From: Lentzea tibetensis
GTDB taxonomy: Bacteria; Actinomycetota; Actinomycetes; Mycobacteriales; Pseudonocardiaceae
DNA length: 64,000 nt
NCBI RefSeq assembly: GCF_007845675.1
Contig: NZ_VOBR01000028.1
Location: 1 to 64,000 of the forward strand
Reading direction: 5' to 3'
Under the pieces are notes generated by a model. It did no database searches. It was given only the letters and a program-made list of their open reading frames with translations, and was not told where the DNA came from. Of the stretch, positions 1 to 8,235 are shown piece after piece. Position 1 is the first letter of the stretch; each line of letters starts with the position of its first letter. The position numbers and the translations under genes are program-made.

Positions 1-209
1 ACGATCGACGGGATGTCCGCGTACGCCTCGGTCGTCACCTCACCCGCGACGTGGACCTGGCCCGTCGTCACCAGCGTCTCGACCGCCACCCGCGAACGCG
101 GATCCTTCGCCAGCAACGCGTCCAGGACGGAGTCGCTGATCGCGTCACAGATCTTGTCAGGGTGCCCCTCGGTCACCGACTCACTGGTGAACAGCCTCGA
201 AGCAGTCAC
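1..209 (-). CDS. metK: S-adenosylmethionine synthetase, N-terminal part (cut by window edge)
   Basis: Read leftward from a GTG at 209, the translation has the MetK N terminus: [17 protein letters not shown], then a run ending in [11 protein letters not shown], then [15 protein letters not shown]. The HPDK segment carries the ATP/methionine-binding histidine. The enzyme makes SAM from ATP and methionine in the cytosol. About 69 residues are present; the rest lies beyond base 1. A purine-rich GAGGGAAG stretch precedes the GTG. MetK is normally housekeeping, so this gene probably marks the left edge of the accessory region, although extra metK copies do occur beside biosynthetic loci and the missing neighbours would decide this. 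Confidence 0.95.
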   Translation of the reverse strand, partial: MTASRLFTSESVTEGHPDKICDAISDSVLDALLAKDPRSRVAVETLVTTGQVHVAGEVTTEAYADIPSI

Positions 210-283
210 GATGTTCTCGCTTCCCTCGCAACGGAATTCTCCTGAGTGAAGCGAAAACTACTCGGCTATGTGAATAGCCCCCA

Positions 284-311
284 TCCCCTAAGGTTCCCCT
301 ACACACCCCTA
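284..311 (+). promoter_or_regulatory. CCCCTA direct repeats upstream of the DUF5988 gene (candidate SARP operator)
   Basis: Three copies of a 7-mer lie in tandem: TCCCCTA at 284, TCCCCTA at 295 and ACCCCTA at 305, so 11 and 10 bp apart. SARP activators (ActII-ORF4 and DnrI families) recognise 7-bp direct repeats with about 4-bp spacing on one face of the helix. The same word in the same phasing precedes the rightward operons starting at 11290 and 17318. Assignment to a particular regulator is inference. Confidence 0.5.
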
Positions 312-406
312 CGTGCGCCGACGTGTTCTGGATCTCATCTCCGCGGCACGTTAACTTCGATCCAGAATTCCCCCGGAAGAAACTCATTCGCATCTGGAGG
401 ACGTCG

Positions 407-616
407 ATGAACCCCATCAAGGTCGCACTCGCCGACGGAGTGAACGGACAGCCTTCCACCGAAACTCTCTACGAGGTGCACGACCTCGCCGACAAGGTCA
501 AGCTGCAGTGCGGCAACGGCTACCGTCACTTCACCTATTCGGGGGACTCCGTCGCGGTCGGCGACATCCCGGTTCCGCTCTTCCACGAGTGCGGGCGCAC
601 GAAGATCGCCGAGTGA
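407..616 (+). CDS. DUF5988-like small protein
   Basis: A 69-residue protein from an ATG at 407, preceded by GGAGG at 396-400. The C-terminal half has the signature I associate with the DUF5988 family of short actinomycete proteins: LADKVKLQCGNGYRHF, followed by VPVPLFHECGRTKIAE-like residues. No function is established. Its promoter shares the CCCCTA repeats with two AHBA operons, which suggests co-regulation, and a strong hairpin follows its stop. DUF5988 genes often sit in or near biosynthetic gene clusters. The family call is from memory of the motif. Confidence 0.6.
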   Translation: MNPIKVALADGVNGQPSTETLYEVHDLADKVKLQCGNGYRHFTYSGDSVAVGDIPVPLFHECGRTKIAE

Positions 617-662
617 CCGCAGCTCCGGAGCAGCGACGAGGAGTCGCGGCGAGCACCCCACG

Positions 663-692
663 TGGCTGGTGAGCCCCCTGGCTCACCAGCCA
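663..692 (+). terminator. Hairpin terminator after the DUF5988 gene
   Basis: TGGCTGGTGAGCC pairs perfectly with GGCTCACCAGCCA (13 bp) around a 4-nt loop CCCT. It is followed by GTTCGGTTTT, which gives a modest T-run. It lies 47 nt after the stop at 616. Confidence 0.75.
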
Positions 693-853
693 GTTCGGTT
701 TTCGCGAGGTCGGCGTCGCACCGGTCCGGACAATCCAGCGTCTCAATACGCAATTGGGTGACGCACCGGTCGGGAACCGCGTTGAAAGAGGCATGAAAAC
801 CGGGACAAGTAGCTTTGCATCAACACAACGACGAGTGATGGAGATGCATCGAC

Positions 854-991
854 ATGGTTTACCGGGCGCTCACCTTCACCTTCCTCCCGCTGCTCATGCT
901 GTTCGGCTCGACCGGTCTCGAGGAAATGACCGCTTCTGACACACCCTGGGACCCGAACTCGACGGTCACCGTCGTGTCGACAACGCTCTGA
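854..991 (+). CDS. Possible 45-aa peptide with a hydrophobic N terminus
   Basis: A short frame runs from an ATG at 854 to a TGA at 989-991 and encodes 45 residues. It starts MVYRALTFTFLPLLMLFG, a signal- or TM-like hydrophobic run, and ends in a Ser/Thr/Val-rich tail (DPNSTVTVVSTTL). A GGAG at 840-843 is a weak, rather distant ribosome site. It resembles no family I recognise. It could be a small secreted peptide, a peptide precursor or a chance frame. It lies between the DUF5988 gene and the converging SARP gene. Confidence 0.25.
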   Translation: MVYRALTFTFLPLLMLFGSTGLEEMTASDTPWDPNSTVTVVSTTL

Positions 992-1030
992 GCATCGAGC
1001 GAACCGCCGCCGGAGGAGGTACAGGCAGCC

Positions 1031-3997
1031 TTATCGGCCGCCTCCTCCCTGGCAGGCGCGCAACTGGCGTTCCGCGGCCAGCGCCCATTTCGGGATCTTG
1101 TACTCGACGAAGATCGTGTGCGCCTGCTCGGCCAGCATTCGCGCCTGTTTGGGCGCGCCTCTCGTCAACTCCACGTCTGCCAGCTCCAGCTGAGCACGGG
1201 CAACTCCGACGTGGTCGAGGTTGCGCGCACACAGGTCGATCGCCTTCTCCAGGAGCTCAGCCGCACGAGCGAGGCGGCCGCGTTTCCGCTCGATCACGCC
1301 GAGCATGTGGACGGCGTAGCTCTCGCCCTGCACGTCGTTCGCGTTCTTCACGAGGTCCAGCACTTCGGCCATCACCTGGCCGGCCGACTCGTACTCCCCC
1401 AGCGCCAGAAGCGCTTTCCCCAGCTTGTACCGCACCTGGGACTCGATCCGCGGGCTCCGCACCTCCCCGCATATCCCGGCCGCACGCTCGAGTTTGACCA
1501 ACGCCGCCCCGTGGTCGCCTTCGTCGAGGTCGATCTGCGCCACCTGGCTCAACACCGACGCCTCACCGACGAGGTCCCCCAGCACCACGAACCCTTCCAG
1601 GGACTGGACGTAGTACGCACGGGCGCTGTCGGCGACTCCCCTCATCCGTTCGAGCAGCCCCAGGTTGCGTCGTGTCAGCGCCAGTCCGCGGGCGTCGTCC
1701 AACCCGGCGAACAACTCGAGCGCGGGCATCAAGGCCGACCGCGCGCGTTCCAGCCGGCTCTGGTTGAGGTACAACGATCCCAGCGAACACAGGAGCGCGG
1801 CGCTGCCCCGATCGTTGCCCGCGGCTCTGGTCGCGGCGAGAGAATGCTCGTGCGTGGCCAGCCAGTCGTCGAAGTAGCTCCGCACCTCGAACAGCGACAC
1901 CATGCTCACCGACAGGTCCCAGCACAGCTCGTCGAGGCCGAAGTCGATTCCCTGCCTGATCGCCGAGCAGATGTTGGCTCGCTCCGACTCCAGCCAGCGC
2001 AACGGGTCGTCGACCACGTCGTCCGTGTACGCGGCAGGCACCGGCCAGCGCGCGCCGTCGCCGTGCAGGGTCACGAACTCCCCGCCGTACAGACGGCGAT
2101 GGGCGAGTCCGGTGAGCTGCAGCCAGCCGCCCAGCACTCGGCCGATGCTCTCGGACTCGGCGGACGGCTCGTTCTGCCGCAGCCGCTCCCTGGCGAAGAT
2201 CCGCACGAGGTCGTGGAACCGGTAGCGGGACGAGGTGATCGCCTCACCGGCCGTGGTGTCCACCAGGTGCGCGTCGACCAGCCGGTCGAGGCGGTTCAGC
2301 GAGTCACCCTCCGCGTCGTCCAGCACCGCCGCGGCGGTCCACGCGGGCAGGTCGTCGGCATCGAGACCTCCCAACCTGTTCATCAGGTCGGCCGCTCCGA
2401 CGTCCAGCACCTCGCAGGTCATCTCGAGACTGCTGCGCACCACCATGTCGCCGTGTCGCAGCTCGTCCAGGCGCCTCGTCTCGTCGGCCAGTCTGTCCAC
2501 CATGGACTGCAGCGTCCAATGTGGATGGGCCGCCAACCTGGCGCCCACGACGCGCAACGCCAGCGGCAGACCGCCGACCGCGGCCACGATGGCACCGGCC
2601 GCATCGCGCTCGCGCTCCACTCGCTCGCGCCCGATCGCTCCTTCCAGCATGGCCAGCGACGAGCGCGGCGAGAGCACGTCGATCGGCACGATGCGACTCC
2701 CGAACAGCCCGGTGAGGCGAGCGCGGCTGGTCACCAGCACGGCGCACGTCGGGGAACCCGGCACCACCGGTCGCACCTGCGCCTCGTTCGCGGCATCCTC
2801 GAGCACCACGAGCACCCGCCGGTCCGCGAGCAGTCCGCGGTACATCTCGCCGCGTTCGTCCTCGCTGTCGGGTATCGACGCGCCGTTGACCCCCATGGCG
2901 CGCAGGAACCTGCCGAGCGCTTCCCTGGCTGTCACCGGGTTTCCCGCGTTGGAGTGCAGGTTGATGTACAGCTGCCCGTCGGGAAAGTGTTCCGTCGCAA
3001 CCTGATGAGCCACGTGCACGGCCAGTGCGCTCTTGCCCACCCCGGCCCGGCCGGTGAGGCTCACGATCGGCACGGCGTTGCGCGCGGGTCCCGGCTCGGG
3101 TTCGGACGCCAGCAGTCGCCCCACCATGTCGACGAGCTCGTCACGCCCGGCGAAGTCACCGATGGTCGTCGGCAGTTGCCTGGGGCGCCCCCAGCTCGTC
3201 CGGGAGTCCGCGGTCGAAGTCCGGGGCGCTTGCACCAGGAGCGTCTCGTCGTCGGCGAGAATGGCCTCCGAGAGGCGCTGCAGCTTGACGCCGGGATCAA
3301 GCCCGAGCTCCTCGACCATGAGAGCGCGACCGTCGCGGTAAACGCTCAACGCGTCGTTCTGGCGGCCCGAACGATAGAGCGCGAGCATCAGGAGATAGCG
3401 AAACTGCTCCTTCAGCGGGTGTTCGGCGACCAGCGTTTTGAGCTCGCCGACGAGCTCTCGATGCCGCCCCAGCTCGAGCTCATGCCCGAGACATTCCTCG
3501 ATGACTTCGAGGTGCAGCTCATCCAACCAGGCGACATGATCTCGGACAACCCGAGAGTCACAATCCAGCGATGCCCCCCGCCACAGCCGGAGAGCACGAC
3601 GCATCGACGACGAAGCCTCGTCAACCATTCCATTTCGAGCGAGGTCACGAGCCTCGTGCACCATGTTTTCGAACAGGAGGCTGTCGACGTCCTCGTCGGC
3701 AACGTCGAGCCGATAACCCGGCGATTGCGTCACAATCTTGGCCGGCAGGTCCATGCGATCGAACTCGGCGCGCAGGGCATGAATGCAGAACTGAATCTGC
3801 GCACGTGCCGTCGATGGCGGCGCTTCATTCCAGCTCGCATCGACCAATTGGTCCACGCTAACGACTTGTCGCGCCCTGACCAACAACAGCGAAAGCACAG
3901 CGAGCTGCCTCCCGGACACGGTGCGCACCTCGCCGTCAGCCGCGCTGAGCTGCACCGCGCCCAGAATTCGGAACGCGATGTCGCCATCCGCCGCCAC
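1031..3997 (-). CDS. AfsR/SARP-family regulator (OmpR-like DNA-binding, BTAD, NB-ARC, TPR)
   Basis: A protein of about 988 residues from a GTG at 3997; an ATG at 4063 would add 22 atypical residues, because SARPs usually start right at the FRILG strand. Domains in order: OmpR-type winged helix (IAFRILGAVQL to PGYRLDV, about 1-100), bacterial transcriptional activation domain (about 105-255), NB-ARC ATPase with Walker A GRAGVGKS (about 300-340) and Walker B RRVLVVLEDA, then C-terminal TPR-like repeats. Such proteins activate antibiotic operons by binding direct repeats. It faces away from the LAL gene and is a plausible activator of the AHBA operons, which carry SARP-style repeats. Confidence 0.9.
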   Translation of the reverse strand: MAADGDIAFRILGAVQLSAADGEVRTVSGRQLAVLSLLLVRARQVVSVDQLVDASWNEAPPSTARAQIQFCIHALRAEFDRMDLPAKIVTQSPGYRLDVADEDVDSLLFENMVHEARDLARNGMVDEASSSMRRALRLWRGASLDCDSRVVRDHVAWLDELHLEVIEECLGHELELGRHRELVGELKTLVAEHPLKEQFRYLLMLALYRSGRQNDALSVYRDGRALMVEELGLDPGVKLQRLSEAILADDETLLVQAPRTSTADSRTSWGRPRQLPTTIGDFAGRDELVDMVGRLLASEPEPGPARNAVPIVSLTGRAGVGKSALAVHVAHQVATEHFPDGQLYINLHSNAGNPVTAREALGRFLRAMGVNGASIPDSEDERGEMYRGLLADRRVLVVLEDAANEAQVRPVVPGSPTCAVLVTSRARLTGLFGSRIVPIDVLSPRSSLAMLEGAIGRERVERERDAAGAIVAAVGGLPLALRVVGARLAAHPHWTLQSMVDRLADETRRLDELRHGDMVVRSSLEMTCEVLDVGAADLMNRLGGLDADDLPAWTAAAVLDDAEGDSLNRLDRLVDAHLVDTTAGEAITSSRYRFHDLVRIFARERLRQNEPSAESESIGRVLGGWLQLTGLAHRRLYGGEFVTLHGDGARWPVPAAYTDDVVDDPLRWLESERANICSAIRQGIDFGLDELCWDLSVSMVSLFEVRSYFDDWLATHEHSLAATRAAGNDRGSAALLCSLGSLYLNQSRLERARSALMPALELFAGLDDARGLALTRRNLGLLERMRGVADSARAYYVQSLEGFVVLGDLVGEASVLSQVAQIDLDEGDHGAALVKLERAAGICGEVRSPRIESQVRYKLGKALLALGEYESAGQVMAEVLDLVKNANDVQGESYAVHMLGVIERKRGRLARAAELLEKAIDLCARNLDHVGVARAQLELADVELTRGAPKQARMLAEQAHTIFVEYKIPKWALAAERQLRACQGGGGR

Positions 3998-4592
3998 CGA
4001 CCGGTCCGAGCCCACCCAGCACCTCACAGCTTCGCAACATCCGACGAAACGCAAGCCGGCCATCTACGCTCGGACAGCTTGTCCACACCTCCGAACAGAT
4101 CAGCGTCGAGGAGGCGGTAACCAAGCGCGACAACTCGGTCACAAGCCGATCTCAAAGTACCTTTTGTTACAACAATCGTCAATGGACATGACACGCGGTA
4201 GCTATACGGAAGGGCTCTTTACCTGGACAGACTTCCGACAGACTCTTGTCTCAATTGGCCACTCGTCACGCCATGAGACCGAAGTACAAGACATAGGAAG
4301 TCTATGCAAATACTGGGGCAATACCAGAACATCGACCGCACACAACCCGCCGCTTGCCTGATCTCGACAAAACAGCCACTCGTAGTCGGACATCCAGCCC
4401 ATGATCACCGCCTGTTCAGTCGAAACGGCGTTGCATCCACCCCAGCGAGCAGGTGGCCGAGGCCGAGCAGTCCGCGACGGTCGGTCCGAGCCGATCAAAA
4501 GGCGGTTGAAATTCACCTGGAATGCAGACGATAGCTCCAACACTAAAATAGGTGTCGACACCTGTGCCAAGGTGACGACAGGAGGCATCCCG
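3998..4592. promoter_or_regulatory. Divergent promoter region between the SARP and LAL genes
   Basis: About 595 bases separate the two regulator starts. The stretch 4150-4380 is noticeably more AT-rich than its surroundings and is the likely site of both promoters. I see no convincing gene and no CCCCTA array here. Small inverted words such as GACAGACTCTTGTC (4244-4257) are present but not compelling. Confidence 0.4.
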
Positions 4593-7274
4593 GTGGATTT
4601 GGTGGAACGGGACGCACATCTCACACACCTCATGCAGTGGCTCACCGACGAACACGGCCGGTCTTCCGGGTTCGTGTCCGTCGACGGCCCTGTCGGTGCG
4701 GGCAAAACCTCCCTGATCCGCACCTTCAGCCGCCGCGCCGCCGATGCCGGATCCCACGTGATGAGCACGGTGTGCACGTCACTGGACCGGGCACTCCCCT
4801 TCGGCACCCTGCACCAACTCTTCTGCGGCTCCACACTGCCCGCCTGGTTCGTCGACAGGTGCGCGACAGCACTGGAGCAGGCGATGCAGACGGGCGGTGA
4901 CCTGGCGGTCGCACAGGTGTTGAGCCGGCTGTGCACCGCGGTCACGGATCTCGCGGAACAGCGACCCGTGCTCATCGCGATCGACGACGTGAAGCACGCG
5001 GACGAGTGCTCGACCCGGATCCTGGTGCAGCTGGTGCGGCGGCTCGGTGCGACGCGGGTGCTGCTCGTGACGACCGAGCGGACCGAGTTCCCCCAGGCCG
5101 CGTCGCCGACGTCCGACCTGACCAGTCCGTCCCACGTGCGGCAGCTGAGCCTCCCGCTCCTCTCCCGTGCCGGCGTGGCCGAGGTGCTCCGCCGCGGTGG
5201 AGGTGCCCGGCACGCCGACCACGTCGTGGAGGAGTTCCTCGCCGCCACCGGCGGAAGTCCGTTGCTGGTCCACGCGTACCTGGAAGGACCGCAGGCACTC
5301 GGACGCACCGCTGTCGCCTGCCTGCGCGACAGCGGCGCCCCGGTGCTCGAGGTGGCGCGGGCGCTCGCGGTGAACGAGGCCGAGTTCTCCGCACCGGTGC
5401 TCGCCGAGCTGCTGGACGTCGCCCCCGTGACGGTCGAACAGGCCCTGCGGACCATGACCGCGGCCGGGTTGCTGGCCGAGCACGGCTTTCGCCACCCCGC
5501 CGTCAGAGACTGCCTGCTCGACGACATGGCGCCGCACGAGCGCCAGTCGCTGCACCGGCGCAGCGCCCGGTTGCTCCACGAGCGCGGCGCTCCCGCCACC
5601 CTCGTCAGCGACCACCTCCTGCGTGCCGCACATGCCGACGAACCGTGGGCACCGGAGGTTCTGCTGGAGGCGGCGGAACAGGCGGTCATGGACCAGCACG
5701 CGGAACGCGCGGTCGACTTCCTCCTGCTCGCTCAGACCTGCGAGGTGAACGACGACCTCGGTGCGACGATCCGCGCGCGCCTCGCCCGCGCCGAGTGGCT
5801 GCTCAACCCGGCGGTCGCCGCCCGCCACCTCCCCGATCTCTCCACCATCGCGGCATCCGACGCGCTGCGGTCGACGGACGCGGTTCAGGTGATCCGTCAG
5901 CTCATGTGGCTCGGCAGGCAGACCGACGCACGCCGGTTGCTGGACAAGACCATGCGCAGGGACGGGTTCGGGCACCTGGCGTGCGACGTCCACCGCTGGC
6001 TCCAGGTCTGCTACCCGGCGCTCGCACTCGAGATGCCCGCGCCGAGGGCGGAGAAGTCACCCCCGCGCGCGGTGCCCATGTCGCAGATCGCAGCGGCTTT
6101 GATCCGGGGCGATGTCGACAGCGTGCCCGCTCGGGCGAGCACGTTGCTGGCGCAGCCCTTCAGCCAGTCCGACGCGACCTGGTCGGTCGAGCCGGTCCTG
6201 CTCGCGCTGCTGAGCCTCCTGTACGTCGACCAGGTCGCCGATGCGAGCGCGTGGTGCGATCACCTCGCGGCCGGGGTGGCCGCGGATCGCTCACCGACCT
6301 GGCGCGCGGTGGTGGACGCGGTCCGCGCGGAGATCAACTGCCGGCGTGGCGACTTCCCCTCCGCGATCCACTACGCGCACAGCTCGCTGACCACGTTGAC
6401 GCCGCGTGCCTGGGGAGTCGCCGCCGCCCTGCCGATCAGCGCACTCGTGCAGGCGCACACGAGAACGGGCGACCACGACCAAGCCGCCAAGCTGTTGTCG
6501 CAGATCGTGCCGGAGGCCGTGTTCGACACCCGCTACGGACTGCACTACCTGCACGCTCGGGGGCACCACCAACTCGCGACCGGACGCACGCACGCCGGCC
6601 TGGCCGATTTCCTCTCCTGCGGCGAGCTCATGCGCAAGTGGGCGCTCGACCTCTCGGGAATCGTTCCCTGGCGCACGAGTGCGGCCGAGGCGTGGTTGCG
6701 GCACGACAATCCCGACCAGGCACGCCGCCTGATCTACGACGAGCTCGCCAAACCGGGTGGCGAACGATCGCGGAGCCGGGGCATCTCGTTGCGGCTGCTC
6801 GCGAGCATCACCGAGCCCCGCCAGCGACCGCATCTGCTCACCGAGGCGATGGAACTGCTGGAGGCGAACGGGGATCAGTACGAGCTGGCCATGGTGCTCG
6901 GCGAGCTCGGACGCGCCCACCAGGCGCTCGGAGATCGGAAACGCGCCAGGATGGTCATGCACCGCGCGTGGCACGTCGCCCGCGCGTGCTCCGCGACGCC
7001 TCTGTCCCACGAGCTGTTGCCCGAATCGGGAGACGCCGACGCGGTGACCGCGGTTCCGGCCGCTCCCACCGCGATCTCCGAGCTCACGAAGTCGGAGCTC
7101 CGGGTCGCCTCACTGGCCGCGATGGGGTACACGAACCGCGAGATCGCCGCGAAGCTCTTCATCACGCCCAGCACCGTCGAGCAGCACCTGACGAGGGTGT
7201 TCCGCAAGCTGAACGTCCGACAGCGCAGCGACCTCCCGCCCGATCTCTGCGCGGCGACCTCCAAGATCGCGTGA
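4593..7274 (+). CDS. LAL-type LuxR-family transcriptional regulator
   Basis: An 893-residue protein from a GTG at 4593 with AGGAGG just upstream (4580-4585). A longer in-frame start at 4401 would add 64 unlikely residues. The N terminus matches the LAL pattern: LVERDAHLTHL, then Walker A GPVGAGKTS, and a Walker B-like VLIAIDDVKHAD. A long helical middle follows. The C terminus is a LuxR/NarL helix-turn-helix (LTKSELRVASLAAMGYTNREI, then LFITPSTVEQHLTRVFRKLNV). LAL proteins are cluster-situated activators; in rifamycin producers RifZ is of this class. Its position beside the AHBA genes suggests the same role here. Confidence 0.9.
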   Translation: MDLVERDAHLTHLMQWLTDEHGRSSGFVSVDGPVGAGKTSLIRTFSRRAADAGSHVMSTVCTSLDRALPFGTLHQLFCGSTLPAWFVDRCATALEQAMQTGGDLAVAQVLSRLCTAVTDLAEQRPVLIAIDDVKHADECSTRILVQLVRRLGATRVLLVTTERTEFPQAASPTSDLTSPSHVRQLSLPLLSRAGVAEVLRRGGGARHADHVVEEFLAATGGSPLLVHAYLEGPQALGRTAVACLRDSGAPVLEVARALAVNEAEFSAPVLAELLDVAPVTVEQALRTMTAAGLLAEHGFRHPAVRDCLLDDMAPHERQSLHRRSARLLHERGAPATLVSDHLLRAAHADEPWAPEVLLEAAEQAVMDQHAERAVDFLLLAQTCEVNDDLGATIRARLARAEWLLNPAVAARHLPDLSTIAASDALRSTDAVQVIRQLMWLGRQTDARRLLDKTMRRDGFGHLACDVHRWLQVCYPALALEMPAPRAEKSPPRAVPMSQIAAALIRGDVDSVPARASTLLAQPFSQSDATWSVEPVLLALLSLLYVDQVADASAWCDHLAAGVAADRSPTWRAVVDAVRAEINCRRGDFPSAIHYAHSSLTTLTPRAWGVAAALPISALVQAHTRTGDHDQAAKLLSQIVPEAVFDTRYGLHYLHARGHHQLATGRTHAGLADFLSCGELMRKWALDLSGIVPWRTSAAEAWLRHDNPDQARRLIYDELAKPGGERSRSRGISLRLLASITEPRQRPHLLTEAMELLEANGDQYELAMVLGELGRAHQALGDRKRARMVMHRAWHVARACSATPLSHELLPESGDADAVTAVPAAPTAISELTKSELRVASLAAMGYTNREIAAKLFITPSTVEQHLTRVFRKLNVRQRSDLPPDLCAATSKIA

Positions 7275-7275
7275 G

Positions 7276-7300
7276 ACCCGCCGCCGGAACGGCGGCGGGT
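7276..7300. terminator. Bidirectional hairpin between convergent genes
   Basis: ACCCGCCGCC and GGCGGCGGGT form a perfect 10-bp stem around a 5-nt loop, directly after the stop of the LAL gene and before the stop of the leftward kinase gene. Confidence 0.7.
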
Positions 7301-7307
7301 GTGCCCG

Positions 7308-8192
7308 TCAGTCGAGCCGGGCGAGGAGAACCGCTCCCTGCAACGAGGACAGTCCTCCGCAGGCGGCCGGCCTGATGTCGATCGTGCCCATGCCCGGCCT
7401 GGTCCAGGCCGCGGCGTGCTCGACCACCCGGTGCACGAAGTCGTCGACGGCCGCGGCGAACCCGCCACCGATCACCACGACGGCCGGGTGCAACAGCTCC
7501 ATCAGGTTGACGGTGGCGACCGCGATCGCCGCGCAACTGTCGTCCACGGCGGACACGGCCCACGACTCCTCCCGCCGCAGGCCCGCGCGGAGCTCGGCCA
7601 TGCCGACCTCACCGCCGCGGCGCCGGGCGGCCCGGTTCAACGTGGCCGGACCGGACGCGACGGCCTGCAGGCAGCCCCGGCGGCCGCACACGCACGGTTC
7701 GCCGTACCGATCGATGATCATGTGCCCGACCTCGCACGCCCCCGTCGCGGAACAGGCCGCGAGCCGGCCGCCGATGACGAGGCCGCCGCCGATTCCCGTC
7801 CCCACTCCCAGGTAGGCGAGATCGAGGCAGTCCGCGCTGGCGGCCTCGGCGAGCGCGGCCAGCTCGCCGTCGTCACCGTGCCGGACGAGCACGCCGGGGA
7901 AGAGCTGGTCCATCAGCGCACCGAAGTTCAGCGCGGTCCAATGGGATCGGCTCGGCCAGGTGACGACGTGCCCCGAGTCGTCGATCGTCGCGGGCATCGC
8001 GATGCCGACGCGGGTGATCGGCTCCGGCCACTCCGCCCGTGCGGTCGCGAGGTGATCTGCCAGTGCGCTCAGATCGTCGCTGACATCGCGGGTGTTCGGC
8101 CAGCGGAAGGAGCTCTCGTGCGTCACGCCGCCGCTGAACTCGCCCCGAAGCGCGACCTTGGTTCCTCCGACGTCGATCCCGACGTAGGCCAT
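7308..8192 (-). CDS. rifN: ROK-family kinase, RifN-like kanosamine 6-kinase
   Basis: A 294-residue ROK kinase. It has the N-terminal phosphate loop GIDVGGTKVAL, a GVGTGIGGGLVIGG segment, the ROK EVGHMIID segment and the zinc motif CVCGRRGC. The start is ATG 8192, preceded by GGAGGAG. In AHBA biosynthesis RifN phosphorylates kanosamine to kanosamine 6-phosphate, which feeds the aminoshikimate pathway. Sequence alone would also fit a glucokinase or cyclitol kinase. The surrounding rifG, rifJ, rifK, rifL and rifM homologues make kanosamine kinase by far the best call. It lies 43 bp downstream of the AHBA ligase gene, in one leftward operon. Confidence 0.85.
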   Translation of the reverse strand: MAYVGIDVGGTKVALRGEFSGGVTHESSFRWPNTRDVSDDLSALADHLATARAEWPEPITRVGIAMPATIDDSGHVVTWPSRSHWTALNFGALMDQLFPGVLVRHGDDGELAALAEAASADCLDLAYLGVGTGIGGGLVIGGRLAACSATGACEVGHMIIDRYGEPCVCGRRGCLQAVASGPATLNRAARRRGGEVGMAELRAGLRREESWAVSAVDDSCAAIAVATVNLMELLHPAVVVIGGGFAAAVDDFVHRVVEHAAAWTRPGMGTIDIRPAACGGLSSLQGAVLLARLD

Positions 8193-8235
8193 GCGTTCTC
8201 CTCCATGCGGTTCCGTCCAACGCGTCAGGGCGCTG

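Noticed and set aside
1118-4120. A 1000-codon open frame on the + strand opposite the SARP gene
   Set aside because: It is His/Arg/Gln-rich antisense of a gene with clear domains; long open antisense frames are normal at this GC content.
4931-7375. An 814-codon + strand frame inside the LAL gene
   Set aside because: Arg/Ala-rich shadow in another frame of the LAL gene, with no recognisable motif.
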